Of a DNA stretch of 64,000 nucleotides, positions 9,736 to 21,040 are shown in pieces. Origin of the DNA: Pyropia yezoensis (taxonomy: Eukaryota > Rhodophyta > Bangiophyceae > Bangiales > Bangiaceae); assembly GCA_009829735.1 (NCBI GenBank), contig CM020618.1, forward strand, positions 4,958,882-5,022,881, in the 5' to 3' direction. The notes beneath the pieces are model-generated. The model saw only the letters and a list, made by a program, of their open reading frames with translations. It searched no databases and was not told where the DNA came from. The first letter of the stretch is position 1; the number at the start of each line of letters is the position of its first letter. The position numbers were made by a program, and so were the translations under genes.

Positions 9736-11758
9736 GCAGCCAGAGGAGCCACCGAAGCCGACGCGGCTACCACCGGAGCCGGTGGCGCCTGATACGAGGC
9801 CCGGTAGGACCCTACTGAATGGGCTCCACCGTAACCACGGCGGGGCTTCGCCCGATGACGGGACACCTCACGCTCCCCACTTGCAGAGCCCCACTCTCGG
9901 GGACGACGGCCAACCGCCACCGTTATCGGGTTTCCGAGCCACGGGGCGAGGATCTGAAGAGGGTCGTGGATGACCATGGGAATACCCAGGTCAGCAACAG
10001 CCTCGGTGGACGCCCGCCCACGGCAATTGGGTTCACCCGGCTGAGTACGCGGGATACGCAACGAGTGACGAGGCAAGGGGGAAGCCCCAGCCTGCGGGTC
10101 CCGGTACGGGGGAAGGGCCAACACCCCAGCCCAGTTCACGGCATCGTGAACAGCCAGCAGAGCCTCGAACTCCCGGGCCAACCCGGTCTTGGCGGCTATC
10201 AGATCCACGCCCAACTGCGCGATGTGCCGACGGACACCCGTCAGAAGATGAAACAGGCGCCCCTGCCGGCGTACGGACAGCAAGAAGGAAGAAGCCTGCC
10301 CGAGGGTAACCTCAAGGGTGAAGGTCCCCTGCAACGGGTGGACGGGCCGGGAGGCCAACACACTCCCGAAGTATCGGAGACAGGAACCGGTGTCAAACCG
10401 GAAAGCAGGGCGGGTTCCCACCCCTCCTGCCACAGAGGCGGGCGCACGGCAGTGTACACCGGCGCACGACCGTTATCGTTCTGCAACGCACACGTTATAT
10501 CGGTGCGGAACGCATCCGCCATGATACCATGGTTGCGTCGCCAACTCGACCCCGACTTCAACCCCGCCATGGGCGGGTACGGAGCCGTCAACGTCAGGTA
10601 CGGGGATACCCCCGGGAAGTACTCAAACCCGGGATTCCGGCCGGTATCACCCACCGTCTCCCCAAACGCCACCGGCTCCGCCGCCGCCGCAACCCCCCGA
10701 GCACTAGCCGGGTAGTCAACCTCCCGCGGCAACGCGGGAGCAATCAAGTCGCATATCCCGAAGGCAGAGTCGAGGTAGACCTCACCCCGTCCCACCCGGG
10801 TGCGCCCGAGCTGCGCATGCCGGTCGTCCGGCTGACTCAGGATCCAATGGTGTTCCACCCGGACCGCGTTCGGCTGGTTTACCAGCCGCACCAACTCCCG
10901 CTCCCAGCTCGGGTCCACCTTGACGCGCCGGGAGGTCTCTCCAGAGAGACGCGGCTGGTGGAAGTCCACCCGCATCCGCCCAGCGGAGTCCATCGACTCC
11001 TGCACAGTCATGCCTCGAACCCGAGCCACCAAGTCGGACATCGACATGGTGGGTTGACCCGCCGCCAAGGCGACGCCGCCACCCAACGGGGCAACCCGGG
11101 CAGGACCAGGAAGAATCGGGGGCGCCGGGGGGAGCCCCACCGGCAGAGTGGCCGGCACCGGAGGAGCACGGGGCCGAGGAGGAAGAAGAAGGGCGGGAGC
11201 CCGCCCGGAGAAACTTCCGGAGTCCACTGCCATCGGGGTAGACACCTCTTGACCACCAAGCGCCCGCGGCACCGCGGGCAGAGCATCGCCGCCACCCGGG
11301 CCCGACGTGGGCACTACGGAGGCAGCCGGGGTAGACCCGTCACCCGCCGCCACGGACAAACCAACCGGGCGGGCACCCGCGCCGTCTTGACCCGCCGTCC
11401 CGGCCGGGGTGCCGCCACGTCCGTCCGTCACACCGGCGACGCCGTCTTGAGGTAGAGCAGCGCCGGCACCGGCGACAGGAGCCATCCGGGCCGCTGGAGG
11501 AGTAGGGGTAGAGGCTGCCGCTACACGCGGTTGACCGCCACCCGACGGAGCCGTCGTGCCGCTGCACACGGACGACAATCCGCCCGGCGCGCCTTCCGGG
11601 GCCACACGAACGGTCACCCGGTCGCCCTCGTCCTCCGGCGAGCTCTCCAAGAAGCACTCGGCGGCGGTGGCGGAGACGGGAACGTCGTCCACCATCACCT
11701 CTTCCTCCTCCTCAAGCAGGAGGTCGTCCTCGCCCCCGGGTACCTGGGGGTCCGACAT
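9736..11758 (-). pseudogene. opposite-strand ORF of A2, one frameshift and truncated
   Basis: This is the homologue of the 815-residue ORF of A1, starting MSDPQVPGGEDDLL at 11758. The acidic start and Pro/Gly/Ala-rich linker differ in sequence and length from A1. From RVKVDPSWERELVRLVNQPN onward the proteins are almost the same. A single-base deletion near 10410 (gcagggcggg versus gcaggggcggg in A1) shifts the frame. The second half continues in the next frame with RYFGSVLASRPVHP and RLFHLLTGVRRHIAQL until the B1 LTR removes the C-terminus. Apart from that one indel the 2 kb is open. Confidence 0.8.
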
Positions 11759-12336
11759 GGTGAAGCCGGGGTAGCAGGGACGCCCCGTGCCAAAAAGCCC
11801 CAGCCGGCTCGACCCGGTACAAGGAACGCTCGCGCGGACGAGCCAGGGAAGCGCGGGCACCCGCGCTTACAACCACACAGCTCAGCACGAGCGATACGGT
11901 AGCGCGGGACGACCCGCGCCAGCCGAGCTACGAGGGCGCTCCACCCAGGCACCTGGATTGTGGCCACGCCCCCCCCCCACACGGGGTAAATAAGGGGGGT
12001 CACCCCCAACCGCCCCCACGCATCGCGGGCAGCCCCCGCCACCCACTCTATCGTCCCGCGAGAGGGGCCCCCCTACTTCCAGACGCCTGGTGGCGGATCC
12101 GCTTGCACCACCCCTCGGAAAGGGGGGTCGTGAACAGAAACCCGCATCGGGAATTCAACGGTCCGGAAAACGGATCGTGTGTGTACCACACAAAGGGGGG
12201 CACCCCCCTCAGACAACCTCGAAAAGGGGTGTCTGTCGCGACGGGGCGCAAAGCCCCACCCGACGGGTAAACGGTCACGCGACCCACTTACATTCGGTAA
12301 CCCGAATGCAACTCGACCCGAGGACGGGCCGAGTCT
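11759..12336 (-). promoter_or_regulatory. leader of the opposite-strand ORF of A2
   Basis: This is the counterpart of 4045-4617 in A1. The 240 bp nearest the LTR is nearly identical in the two copies while the rest has diverged. No gene is seen in it. Confidence 0.3.
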
Positions 12337-12346
12337 AAGGGGGGGA
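12337..12346 (+). promoter_or_regulatory. polypurine tract of A2
   Basis: The tract aaggggggga directly precedes the LTR TG, identical in position and sequence to that of A1. Confidence 0.75.
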
Positions 12347-12348
12347 TA

Positions 12349-12711
12349 TGTAGCAATATGGTTGGCCGTATTGTGACCCTAATACTAGGGGGGCTGTTTC
12401 TAGCCCTTAACTTTCAATTTGAGAGTCCGTACTGGTCACGGTCTCTATAAGTTACGTATGACCAGAGGGACTTGCATCTTGGGGTGGAGGGTAGCTAGTA
12501 CTGTCTCCGAGGGTTTATAACGAGGGGGCCGGCGGCAAATCCACCACCGGCCATGGTAGAACAACAAACCCCTCCCATTTGGGCTCCCATCTTGGTCCCG
12601 TGGCTTGCGCTCCAAGGACAGCAACCTTGGCCTCCCGGTGACGTTGATGCAGATCCCCCTTGGTGAGTGTTCCCTGAGAGTGGACGTGCAGCGGTTACCT
12701 ATTGTGCTACA
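12349..12711 (+). repeat. 3' LTR of A2 (363 bp)
   Basis: It has TGTAGCA...TGCTACA ends and the same length as the A1 LTR, with a modest number of substitutions between the two by eye. The TATA-like gtttataacg is conserved. Confidence 0.95.
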
Positions 12712-15335
12712 AATACCCCCCTCCTCAAGAGGAGGCCATCGCCTCCGATGAAGAACCGCGTCTCCGCCATCGTATCCAGCGTGTCCCTCTGCGACTTGCA
12801 GAAGGGGTACTCGGCCTTGGCCTTCACCACCTCGTCCAGGGACAGGGGCAAGTACTTCTTGTTCCCTGGCGCCTCGGGGTTCAATGCCTGACCCGAGCGC
12901 GTGACTACCCCCACGATGGGGATGTCCTCATCGACTGGGGTAGTGTCCAGCCCCTCGGTAGGTATCCGAGAAAGGCCGTCGGCAAGGGCATGTTGCCTGC
13001 CAGGTCGGTACTCAATATCAAAGTTGAAGGGTGCTAGTCGCACCCTCCACCGGTTGAGACGAGTGTTCGTACAGTCCGTCTTGAAGATGAACTGCAACGC
13101 GCGGTGGTCACAGCGGATGAGGAACTTCTCACCCTCTCGGTAGTGACGAAGTGACGTCACCGCCCATACCACTGCGAGTCCTTCCAACTCGGTGACTCCG
13201 TAGTTCTTCTCAGCCGAGTTCAGCCCCTTGCTGAAGTATCCCACCGGCAAGTACTCCTTTTCCGGCTGCTGCTGAAGCAATACACAACCAAGTTGGTCGT
13301 AGCTAGCGTCCACATCCAGGATGTAGTGGCCTTCCAACCTGGGAATAGCCAGGATAGGGGGCTTCAGCAGAAGGTCCCGAAGAGTCTCAAAGGATTCCTG
13401 CTCCACCCGACTTGGGGGAGGCAGGTTCTTCGGTAGCGTTGAGCTCACTAGCTCATTCAACGGCTTCGCCACCTTGGCTAAGCCCTTGGTGAAACGTCGG
13501 TACACGTTACACATCCTGAGGAAGCTCCTCATCTGGGTGTGGGTCCGGGGGTACTGAGCCTTACGAATGGCCCTCAAGTTCTTCTCGTTGACACTGAGGC
13601 GCCCCGGACGGGCTACATGTCCCAAATATTCCACCTCCTGAGTGAAGAGGTGGCACTTACTCGCCTTCAGTGACACACCGGCGTTAGCAAGTAGCTTGAA
13701 CACCTGGCCAAGATGGCCAATGTGTTCCTCCGGACTTCGGGAGAACACAATGATATTGTCTAGGTACACGAGACAGATCTGCCACCGTACTCCGGCCAGA
13801 ACCATGCCCATAGCGCGCTAGAAAGTTGCCGGCGCGTTACACAGTCCAAACGGTAGTCGCTTGCACTGGTAGGTGCCACAGTGACAGGTAAAGGTAGTTT
13901 TATGCCTGTCCTCCGGGGCAATGGGAATTTGCCAGTACCCCGCGTTACAGTCCAGGGTAGAGAACACGTTCGCCTCCCCCAGAGAGTCCAGACAGTCATC
14001 CATCCTAGGTAGGGGATAACTGTCCTTCACCGTGCTCTCGTTGAGCTTACGGTAGTCGATACAAAACCGGGGGGTCCCATCAACTTTGGGGACGATAACC
14101 ACCGGACTCGCCCACTCGGCGTTGCTGGCCTCGATCACATCGGGGGCCTCCATGCGAGCGACTTGCTCCTTAACGAGAGCCCTTGAACGGGGCCCTCCCC
14201 TATACGGTTGTTGGCGTATAGGGGGTGCACCGGGCTTCAACTCGATCCGGTGTTGGGTAGCTCTCATGAGTCCCAATTGACCATCCCACAACTTGTGATA
14301 TTGGTCAAAGAGGCGTTCAACTTGAACCCTCAACCTGGGGGGAACACCCTCCATGTTCACATGGGGCCGAGGAGAGGCGGCCGACTTGGCTTGATGCTTC
14401 TCCTCTCCGGACTTCGGGTCGCTACTTGCGCCCGCGTTGAGGGTGACCACTACTACCGGTCCCTCGTGTTGGTCGATATAGCCGAACTTGGCTCACGACT
14501 TGAAGTACTGGGGCGACGAGCTCAGGTTCATCACCTGTATCCTCCACGGGACTCCGGTTTTGGAGTCCATCGTGCCAAGGGCAACATGCACTTGGTGCCT
14601 GCGAGCAAGACGGGGGTAAGGGTGCACCAACCCGTTCCCCGTAAAATCAGTTACAACGTCAACGTGCGCCACCGAGTTGGGGGGCAACGTGACTTTACGG
14701 GCTAAACGCAGGGTAGCAGTAAACCCTTCCCTCACAGAGCAAACAGGCTTCGACTGTGAGACTGTCACAGGAGCCACAGACTTTCCCTTACCAAGGATGG
14801 GGATAGTCTCCCCATTCATCAACTTGACCCAGTACTCAGGGCCACAAATCAAAGGCACTTGTGTAACGACATAAGGGGTACCCAGAAGCAGGGATACCGA
14901 TATATTCTCAACTACACCATAGGTCACGTCGACCTCATGGGTCCCCAACCTAGTTGGTAGGGTCACGGCACCAACGATGGGAAGTACCCCACCATTGATA
15001 TCGATCAGAAGGTCGGCTTTGGACCTCCAGCGTTGGAGCTTCACCTCCTTTGGTAATAGCGACTTGCGTATCAAAGAGGCTCCTGACCCGGTATCAAGTA
15101 TGATTCGGGCACAACAGGCGCGGCCGGGGGCAAGTTGCACCCGTCCAGCCACCTGGAAGTTCTCACCCATCAGCACCGCGATGACCCGACGTGGTTTTAC
15201 GTTCTTGGGGAGTCCTACCCGAGGTGGGCGGACTCCCTTAGGTCGCCGCAGTATCCGGAACGGTTGGTTCGTCCTCCTGGCCCACTTGGCCGAGGCTGCC
15301 GTTGTGAGCTTCGGACGGCCAGCTCCAACGGTCAT
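12712..15335 (-). pseudogene. pol: pol of B2 (protease, RT, RNase H), interrupted
   Basis: The reading frame and defects match B1: TGA after protease (14493-14495), TAG in RT (13818-13820) and YLDN at 13755-13766. It runs further than B1 through RNase H, including CDHRALQFIF and YRPGRQHALADGLSRIPT, to the spacer before the integrase zinc finger, where the A2 LTR cuts it. Sharing of the protease TGA with B1 and B3 but not B4 indicates common descent of the damaged copies. Confidence 0.85.
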
Positions 15336-17278
15336 TCGTTTCCCGCCGACTTGGCGTCCGAATCTGAGAGCGGGGAGGAAGACGACGAGTCCGAGGACGA
15401 CGTGTCCGCCTCCTCCGCCGAGGGTGTGGCGACCGCCACTACCGGTCGAGGTCCACCCTCGCGGCGTGAACGTACTTCGTTCGTAGCCGACTTCTTACTC
15501 GCATTCCTAACAAGTTGTTGAATGCGTTTGTTCAACTTGGGGCAATCATATGCCCAGTGTCCATCGGAGTTGCAGTTCCAACACCGATGGTCTGTTCCGG
15601 GAGGGGTCTTCCCAACTGGGGAAGACGAAGGGATACCCTGGGAAGTTCCCACGGCAGCTACCACCCTCTTCTTGCGAATTCGGCGTGCCTCTCTCAACTC
15701 TCTGGCCTGGTGCGCCTCCTCCCGTTCCTTGGCCAACTCGGCCTGACGCTCCTGGCGTTGTTCCTCCCGCAACTTGCGGTAGGCCTCGCCTCTGCGATAG
15801 GCGAACCTGGCCAACTCGGCCAGGGTCGCCCGGGCAGTGTTATGCTCCCGGGTCTCCATCCGGACTTACCAATGGAGTCCCTCCACAAACCGACTCTTCA
15901 CCACAGCTTGTGGATGAAGAAACCCACAAAGATTGTTGAGCTTACGGACTCGCTCCGCAAAGGACAACTCGTCCACCGCCTCTTCCTGGTGGGCTTGCGT
16001 AAACTCCTCGACTTGAGAAGCCATCGCTGCCTCATCAACCATGGCTCTCAACAACCAGTTGACGAGCTCCAAATAGGACGTCACCTCCCCAGCGCCTCCA
16101 CTTGAGGAGCTGGGCATGACGGACATAAGTTCTGTCCGTAGGTCGCCCTTCGTAAACTCCTGTAGCATGTAAAAAGCCATGCCTTCACTTATGGCATTGT
16201 CGTCACAGGCTTTTGTGAAACGACGTAGGAACTCAAAGACACGGAGGGGGGGGGTTCCATCCCACTCCGCTTTGTGCCCAAAAGAATGAAGTGCATTCTT
16301 CTTGGCACGGCCCATGGCTCGGGCCTGGTCAGGACCATACACCACCGACTTGTTGTGGAGGGCGTAGGTCTCACAGTTAAAGATCCGCTGTTAGACCGGG
16401 TTGGCGACCTGGATCTTGGGCGGCACCTCACGTTGAGGGAACAGCCGCTGTGGAACTGGGGTACGTTCACCCTCAGTGCCTGTAGTCCGGCGCGGCGTGC
16501 TTGGTGTAGCCGCCGGCGTTTCCGGGGGGAACTCCCCCATGAAGGGCGTACGCCCCACCGAGTATGGTGTGGCTCCCTCGTTGGGAGTCACAGGTGTCGC
16601 CCCTAGTTCGAAGCGACCCGAGATAGGCGTGAGGAGGGATTCCCCCTGTGCCTGCGGGCTCGAAAGCCCCAATCCGGTCTGGACATTGAGGCCATCTGGC
16701 GAACTCGCCACAATCTGATTCAGAATAGTATTCGTCATCGTGACCACCAGGACCGGCAAAGTCTGCCGTAACACATTGGTCGCCTCCCGACGGACAGTTT
16801 CCGCGAGGAGTGGATTGACGACTCCAGTTGAGTCTCGGTCCGCCTCCGGGAGTCCACCTGAGGGGTAACCACGTTCCTCAGGGGTCTCAACCGGGGGCAT
16901 GGGCGCGAGCCCATCGCCGACCAACGGAGGTCCGCCGTCCTCCGAAAGCCTAGTTGGCGACGGCTCCAAGCCAATGTTGGCTCCAACCCGAGTGGAACCC
17001 GCGGGGACAGTCCTCACCCCTTGGACCGTTCCCGTTGAGTATACCACACGGTGGCCAGACTTCGGCCCACCCACATCACAAGTGTCACCCGAATGACCTC
17101 CCGACTGAGTCGGGGTGGCCTGTTGCCCGCCCGTACATCCAGTCCTGCTGGCTTGAGGGACCTCTAGTCCCTGTGCGACCCCAGGTAAACCTACCTGTGT
17201 CTCACCAGTATTCAAAGGCACTGAAGTACGTGCGTCACCCGTGTACTCCCCAGACGACGGGGGGTCCGAACCGGCCAT
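15332..17278 (-). pseudogene. gag: gag of B2, two in-frame stops
   Basis: It has the same layout as B1 gag: MAGSDPP start, capsid core, charged helix, CCHC knuckle, and the gggaaac heptamer one codon before the stop. It carries the TAA after EGLHW shared with B1, plus a private TAA after VANPV near 16390. This copy cannot make full-length Gag. Confidence 0.85.
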
Positions 17279-17397
17279 GTTGGCTAACGATCCCTATGAC
17301 ACGGTCCAAGTCCACCGTTCCTCTGAGACAGAGGGCCCCCTACACCCGGGTGCACCCGGAGGTAAAGTTTACCTCTGTCCCCTGCTGCTCCACCAAA

Positions 17398-17866
17398 CGT
17401 GGCAAAAACCACATGCACACACGGCACCCAAGTTGGGGCGGTGTGCAAGGGCTGCCTCCCGTGTCGGGGGAACCGGAAGAAGTGCAAGTCGCACACACTC
17501 TGTCCCTGTTGTGGGGGAATCCCCCCATGGACAAACAAGAAGATGGTGTGTGGTCCAACAGTTTCTTGGTCGGGAAGGGGACGCAGGGCCAAGCCCCGCT
17601 GTCCCTCCCCTTATCCCCCCAGGGTCCACTCAGAATCTCGCCACTCAGAATCTCCCACCCCAGCACCTGCCCACCGGGCCACACGAAAATTCAAGACGAT
17701 AAATGCAGAAAACCCTCAAATCCAAGTTGGATTTACTACTAAGCTAACTATCCCAAACTGAGGGAATATGGACCCAAATGCAGGGGGAGGAACGGGTCAG
17801 GCTAGTGGCCTGCCGCCCCTTGCATGGCACGTGTTGCCCCCCTACTTGGGGGTCAATACTGCCACA
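17398..17866 (-). repeat. 5' LTR of B2 (469 bp)
   Basis: The outer end TGCCACA is at 17860-17866. The inner edge reads CGTGGCA, as in B1. The sequence is nearly identical to the B1 LTR. Confidence 0.92.
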
Positions 17867-19332
17867 CCGCGCTCCTCGTCATCGCCGTACGTACTCTCAG
17901 ACTTAATCCCATCCACGCGCCCCATCTCAGCACTCTCGCCACGCGCCTTCGCCCCAACCGCAGACACCCTGCGCGGCGTACTCTTGAGATCAAGAGAGCT
18001 GGAGTGCTCTGGTAGCTCGCTGGCCCGACCCCCAGTTGGCGGCGATATGGCATCTTTCAGCTGCTTCTCTAGGGCCCAAGTCAGTCCCAGGGCGGCATTG
18101 CAGTCACGCAGGCTCTTGAGGAGGGCTGAGAGGGACACCATCTCAACCAAGCGTGTGTGATTTGCTGCAGAAGCAGCCATGCTAGTTGAACTGTCCACAA
18201 GGGGCTGAAACGCCGCTGCGGATGCACCAAGCTTACGCTTTCTGTAGCAAGATACTGCCCTGGTTCCCGTGCGTGTCTCCAGGGCGTCATCCCGGTCGAC
18301 TCACACCAATCTCGGGATTGGCAAGCTCCAGAATCAGATTGTGGTTGTGGAACATTGCAAACCAGTAGTCCAGAAGGGTGTCACCGTCTGAAAAGCTTCC
18401 CCAGCGGGACGGGTCATTCTGACCCGAGCTGGAGAACCGGTTGTACGTCCCCCAGAGCAGGGCACAAATCTTCGGGTCGACGAGAAACGGCAGATGGAAA
18501 AAGACACGGTCAGAGTCTATGCTGGTACACGATCTCACCCGTCGACCAAAAAGGCCAAAATGAGACAAATGTGGTGTGGTTCCGAGCATCAAATACGGGA
18601 TGTAGCAATGAAGCGTACATATGAGGCGCAACGTACCCCTGTCCACTTGGCCTTGAGAAAAGTTCCCGTACCCACATGCGGGTTAACGTTGGAATTCAAC
18701 TCTGCGTCGACACATTCGTCCGGATCCGCGACCTGGTCCGTGCTGTTGAACATCTCGGCGACCACTACCACCCGGACAGCATCTCGTCTGGCGCGATCGT
18801 CCTGCTGTCGACGGAACATCGGACCTCGCGAGACAACTACGCCGGCTGCCACCTCCCCGGTGCACATCACGTGGGCCAACCGCACTTTCTCATGCTTTGA
18901 AAAAGGTGGAGCCCAAGTGCTCGACCCTGCGGCCGCGGCGGCTGTGGGTGGTGCCGCACGTACCGGCGACGGGTCCAGTGGCGAGATGGTCGAAGGCACA
19001 ACGGGCAATTCCAGCTCGGCTGGTTCGGGTGCGGGACCGTCTGCAGCCGGCGCATCGGGGTCTGTAAGGGCCCCCGCAGAATAACGTATTCCGCATGACC
19101 CAACCACCGCAGTGTCGGCCCTCGCTGGGGCGGATCCAGATCCCGCCAGTGGACGTGCGCACTCGGAAACGTTGGTTGGACCGACGGGGGGCCCAGTAGA
19201 TTCGACCCTCATCGATCTCGAGGCTCCGCTCAGGCGACACCGCTCAAGGAGAGCGCTTTTGTTGCCGTAAGTCGGCAGCCCGAGTCGCTTGAGCGCCCGC
19301 TTCATTTCGTAGACCGTCTCTCGAGACGCCAT
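17867..19332 (-). pseudogene. SAP-domain gene remnant, frame-broken and cut by B2
   Basis: The minus-strand ORF from the ATG at 19332 begins MASRETVYEMKRALKRLG. Residues 5-33 form a SAP motif (RLGLPTYGNKSALLERC), a helix-loop-helix that in other proteins binds scaffold-type or AT-rich DNA. An upstream in-frame ATG at 19521 exists but lacks domain support. A Pro/Ala/Ser-rich middle follows to a stop at 18589. Coding-like sequence resumes in another frame (18646-18287, with LLDYWFAMFHNHNLILELAN) and again at 18198-17867 (helical, charged), where the B2 LTR removes the end. I infer one gene with at least two frameshifts. Introns are possible but no convincing splice sites were picked out. The family beyond SAP is not recognised. 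Confidence 0.5.
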
Positions 19333-19563
19333 GGTTGATCGGTTGGGTGGGTGGGCCAGCGAGTGAAGAGCTGGCCAGAGTCGGGTACAGGGTACGGTCA
19401 AGCGGCCCGGGAAGGTCTTCTGCTCTCGTGTGGCAGTCGGCGTTGCCAATACCAGTCGCGGATCGTCTAAGGTGCTCTCCGGATGGCCGCAAGTCCAGGT
19501 CGCGGAGAGAAATACGCACATTAGATGTAAATGAACTCCCGGACGCGGGCCGCGTTATAAGGT

Positions 19564-19596
19564 TATGACATATGTGAGCCGCTCGCGTATGTCATA
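19564..19596. other. 33-bp quasi-palindrome upstream of the SAP-domain gene
   Basis: Outer arms TATGACATA (19564-19572) and TATGTCATA (19588-19596) pair perfectly. The inside continues through two G-U-type positions to GAGC-C-GCTC. It lies about 230 bp upstream of the likely start at 19332. It could be a binding site for a dimeric regulator or the footprint of a small transposon. Confidence 0.45.
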
Positions 19597-19779
19597 GCGA
19601 TTTATCGCCCGTACAACGCGCTCGACCATTCAGAGCGGCGTCATGATTATTCAAAGCGGGCCTGAGAGCGGGCCTTAATGTCCACCGCGTGCTGTCGCGC
19701 CACCGGCTCGACCGTCACCACTATCGTAGCCGACGACCCCGCCGTTGCATGACGACCAAATTCTCCGCCCCCGGTCCAT

Positions 19780-20260
19780 CCACCGCGGACCCCACCACGA
19801 ACACAGCCGGATCAGTAGCCAGAAGTCTCGCTGACACCGACGCCCACACGATTACCGGAACGCCCCCCGACACAGTCGACACCACAGCCGCCGGCACGGT
19901 CGGCGGGTCAGCTCCCGACGCGGCCGGCACCGCACCGGCTGCCATGGCCGGCGCTACAGCCACCGCCGCGGCCGGCACAACAGCGTCCGACACGGCCGGC
20001 ACCATAGCTGCGGCCGCAGACCCCGCTGACGCCTCCGCCGGGTCACCCACTGACTCGGCCGGTCCCACCGCGACACCCGTGGGATCAGCCATTGTCTCAG
20101 TGATTTCCGACTCAGCCGGCGCCACAGCCGCCGAAGCCACCGAAGCCGCGCCCGCCGACACGGCCGGCACCTCGGCCGCCGACGCAACCGGCACCCCAGC
20201 CGTCGATGCGGCCGGCACTTTAGCCGCCGATGCGGCCAGCACCGCGCGTCGGTGCCCACA
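19780..20260. repeat. degenerate GCCGGCAC-rich repeat, Ala-coding on both strands
   Basis: Imperfect units such as gacacggccggcacc recur through the stretch. Open frames exist on both strands (227 codons on +, 173 on minus), both Ala-rich without any domain. Open frames on both strands are what a GC-rich short repeat produces, so I do not call a gene. Confidence 0.5.
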
Positions 20261-20542
20261 CGTTCATCAAAGCGCCCTCCGACTCGACCGGCACCCCCTC
20301 CACCGATGCCAGGCCCAACGCGGCCACCGCGGCAGCCACCGATTTGGGCGGGGGAAGGGAGGAAAAGAGTAAGGAAGGGGACGAGCGGCCGTGGGGCCGG
20401 GGCGCAGCTCGGGGGCGGCACACCAGCAGCGGTGCCAGCGCGGTAAAAAAACGGCGCCGGCCGTGCTGGCGCAACCTGGTCCCCCTCCACCCGCAAGGCC
20501 GCCGCGGCCGTGCTCCCCCCCGGCCTGACGCCGATACTCACT

Positions 20543-20567
20543 CCCCCCCCCCCCCCCCCCCCCCCCC
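20543..20567. repeat. C25 homopolymer
   Basis: There are twenty-five consecutive C residues (G25 on the other strand). The length should vary between individuals or assemblies, and the G strand can form quadruplexes. Confidence 0.95.
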
Positions 20568-20635
20568 GCCGGCGAAAAGCTACACACCCCAGCGGCCCCC
20601 ACAACTTACCCTTCTGCGGGGGTAATGGAAAGGCC

Positions 20636-21040
20636 CCGCGACGGCTCAAAGCACGTCAGCAGAACAGAGCGAGGAGAAGAAGGAGGTCCCGCGACGGCTC
20701 AAAGCACGTCAGCAGAACAGAGCGAGGAGAAGAAGGAGGCCCCGCGACTGCTCAAAGCACGGCAGAAGAACAAGGGGGGGACGGCGAAGGCTCCGCGACG
20801 GCTCAAAGAACGTCAGAAGAGGAAGGAAGGGGAAGGGGGAGTCCCCGCGACGGCTCAAAGCACTTCAGCAGGATAAGGGGGGGGGAGGGGGAGGCCCTGC
20901 GACCGCTTGAAGCACGTCAGAACAACAAGGGGGGGGAAGGGGGAGGCCCCTCGACCGCTTAAAGGACGTCAGCAGAACAAGGGGGGCGAAGGGGGAGGCC
21001 CCGCGGCGGTTTAAAGCACGTCAACAGAACAGGGGGGGGG
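20636..21040. repeat. 52-bp minisatellite, about eight units
   Basis: Units of 50-52 bp begin near 20636, 20688, 20740, 20792, 20843, 20894, 20945 and 20997. Each has a constant half containing cggctcaaagcacgtcag and a purine-rich variable half. The first two units are almost identical. Later ones drift, with the purine half becoming long G runs. An isolated diverged unit lies near 21634-21677. Confidence 0.9.

Larger units (their letters stand above)
9736..12711 (+). mobile_element. LTR retrotransposon A2, 3' end portion
   Basis: This is a second family A copy. Only the opposite-strand ORF, leader, polypurine tract (12337-12346) and 3' LTR (12349-12711) remain in view. Its left side was cut by insertion of B1 at 9735/9736. 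Its LTR joins B2 pol at 12712, with candidate target duplication aatac at 12712-12716. A2 is therefore older than B1 and younger than B2. Confidence 0.88.
12712..17866 (-). mobile_element. LTR retrotransposon B2 (Ty3/gypsy), 5' part
   Basis: This minus-strand element is the outermost (oldest) layer of the nest. It has a 5' LTR, gag, protease, RT and RNase H, and is cut by the A2 LTR at 12712. Its right LTR abuts the SAP-domain gene remnant at 17867 (flank ccgcg). It is almost identical to B1 where they overlap and extends about 410 bp further into pol. Confidence 0.9.

Noticed and set aside
19721-20372. Ala-rich protein genes on either strand
   Set aside because: Frames are open on both strands because of a degenerate GCCGGCAC repeat. 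There is no domain or start context to prefer either.
20636-21040. CRISPR-like array
   Set aside because: Units are contiguous 52-bp tandem repeats with drifting sequence, no constant-repeat/unique-spacer alternation, and the DNA is eukaryotic.
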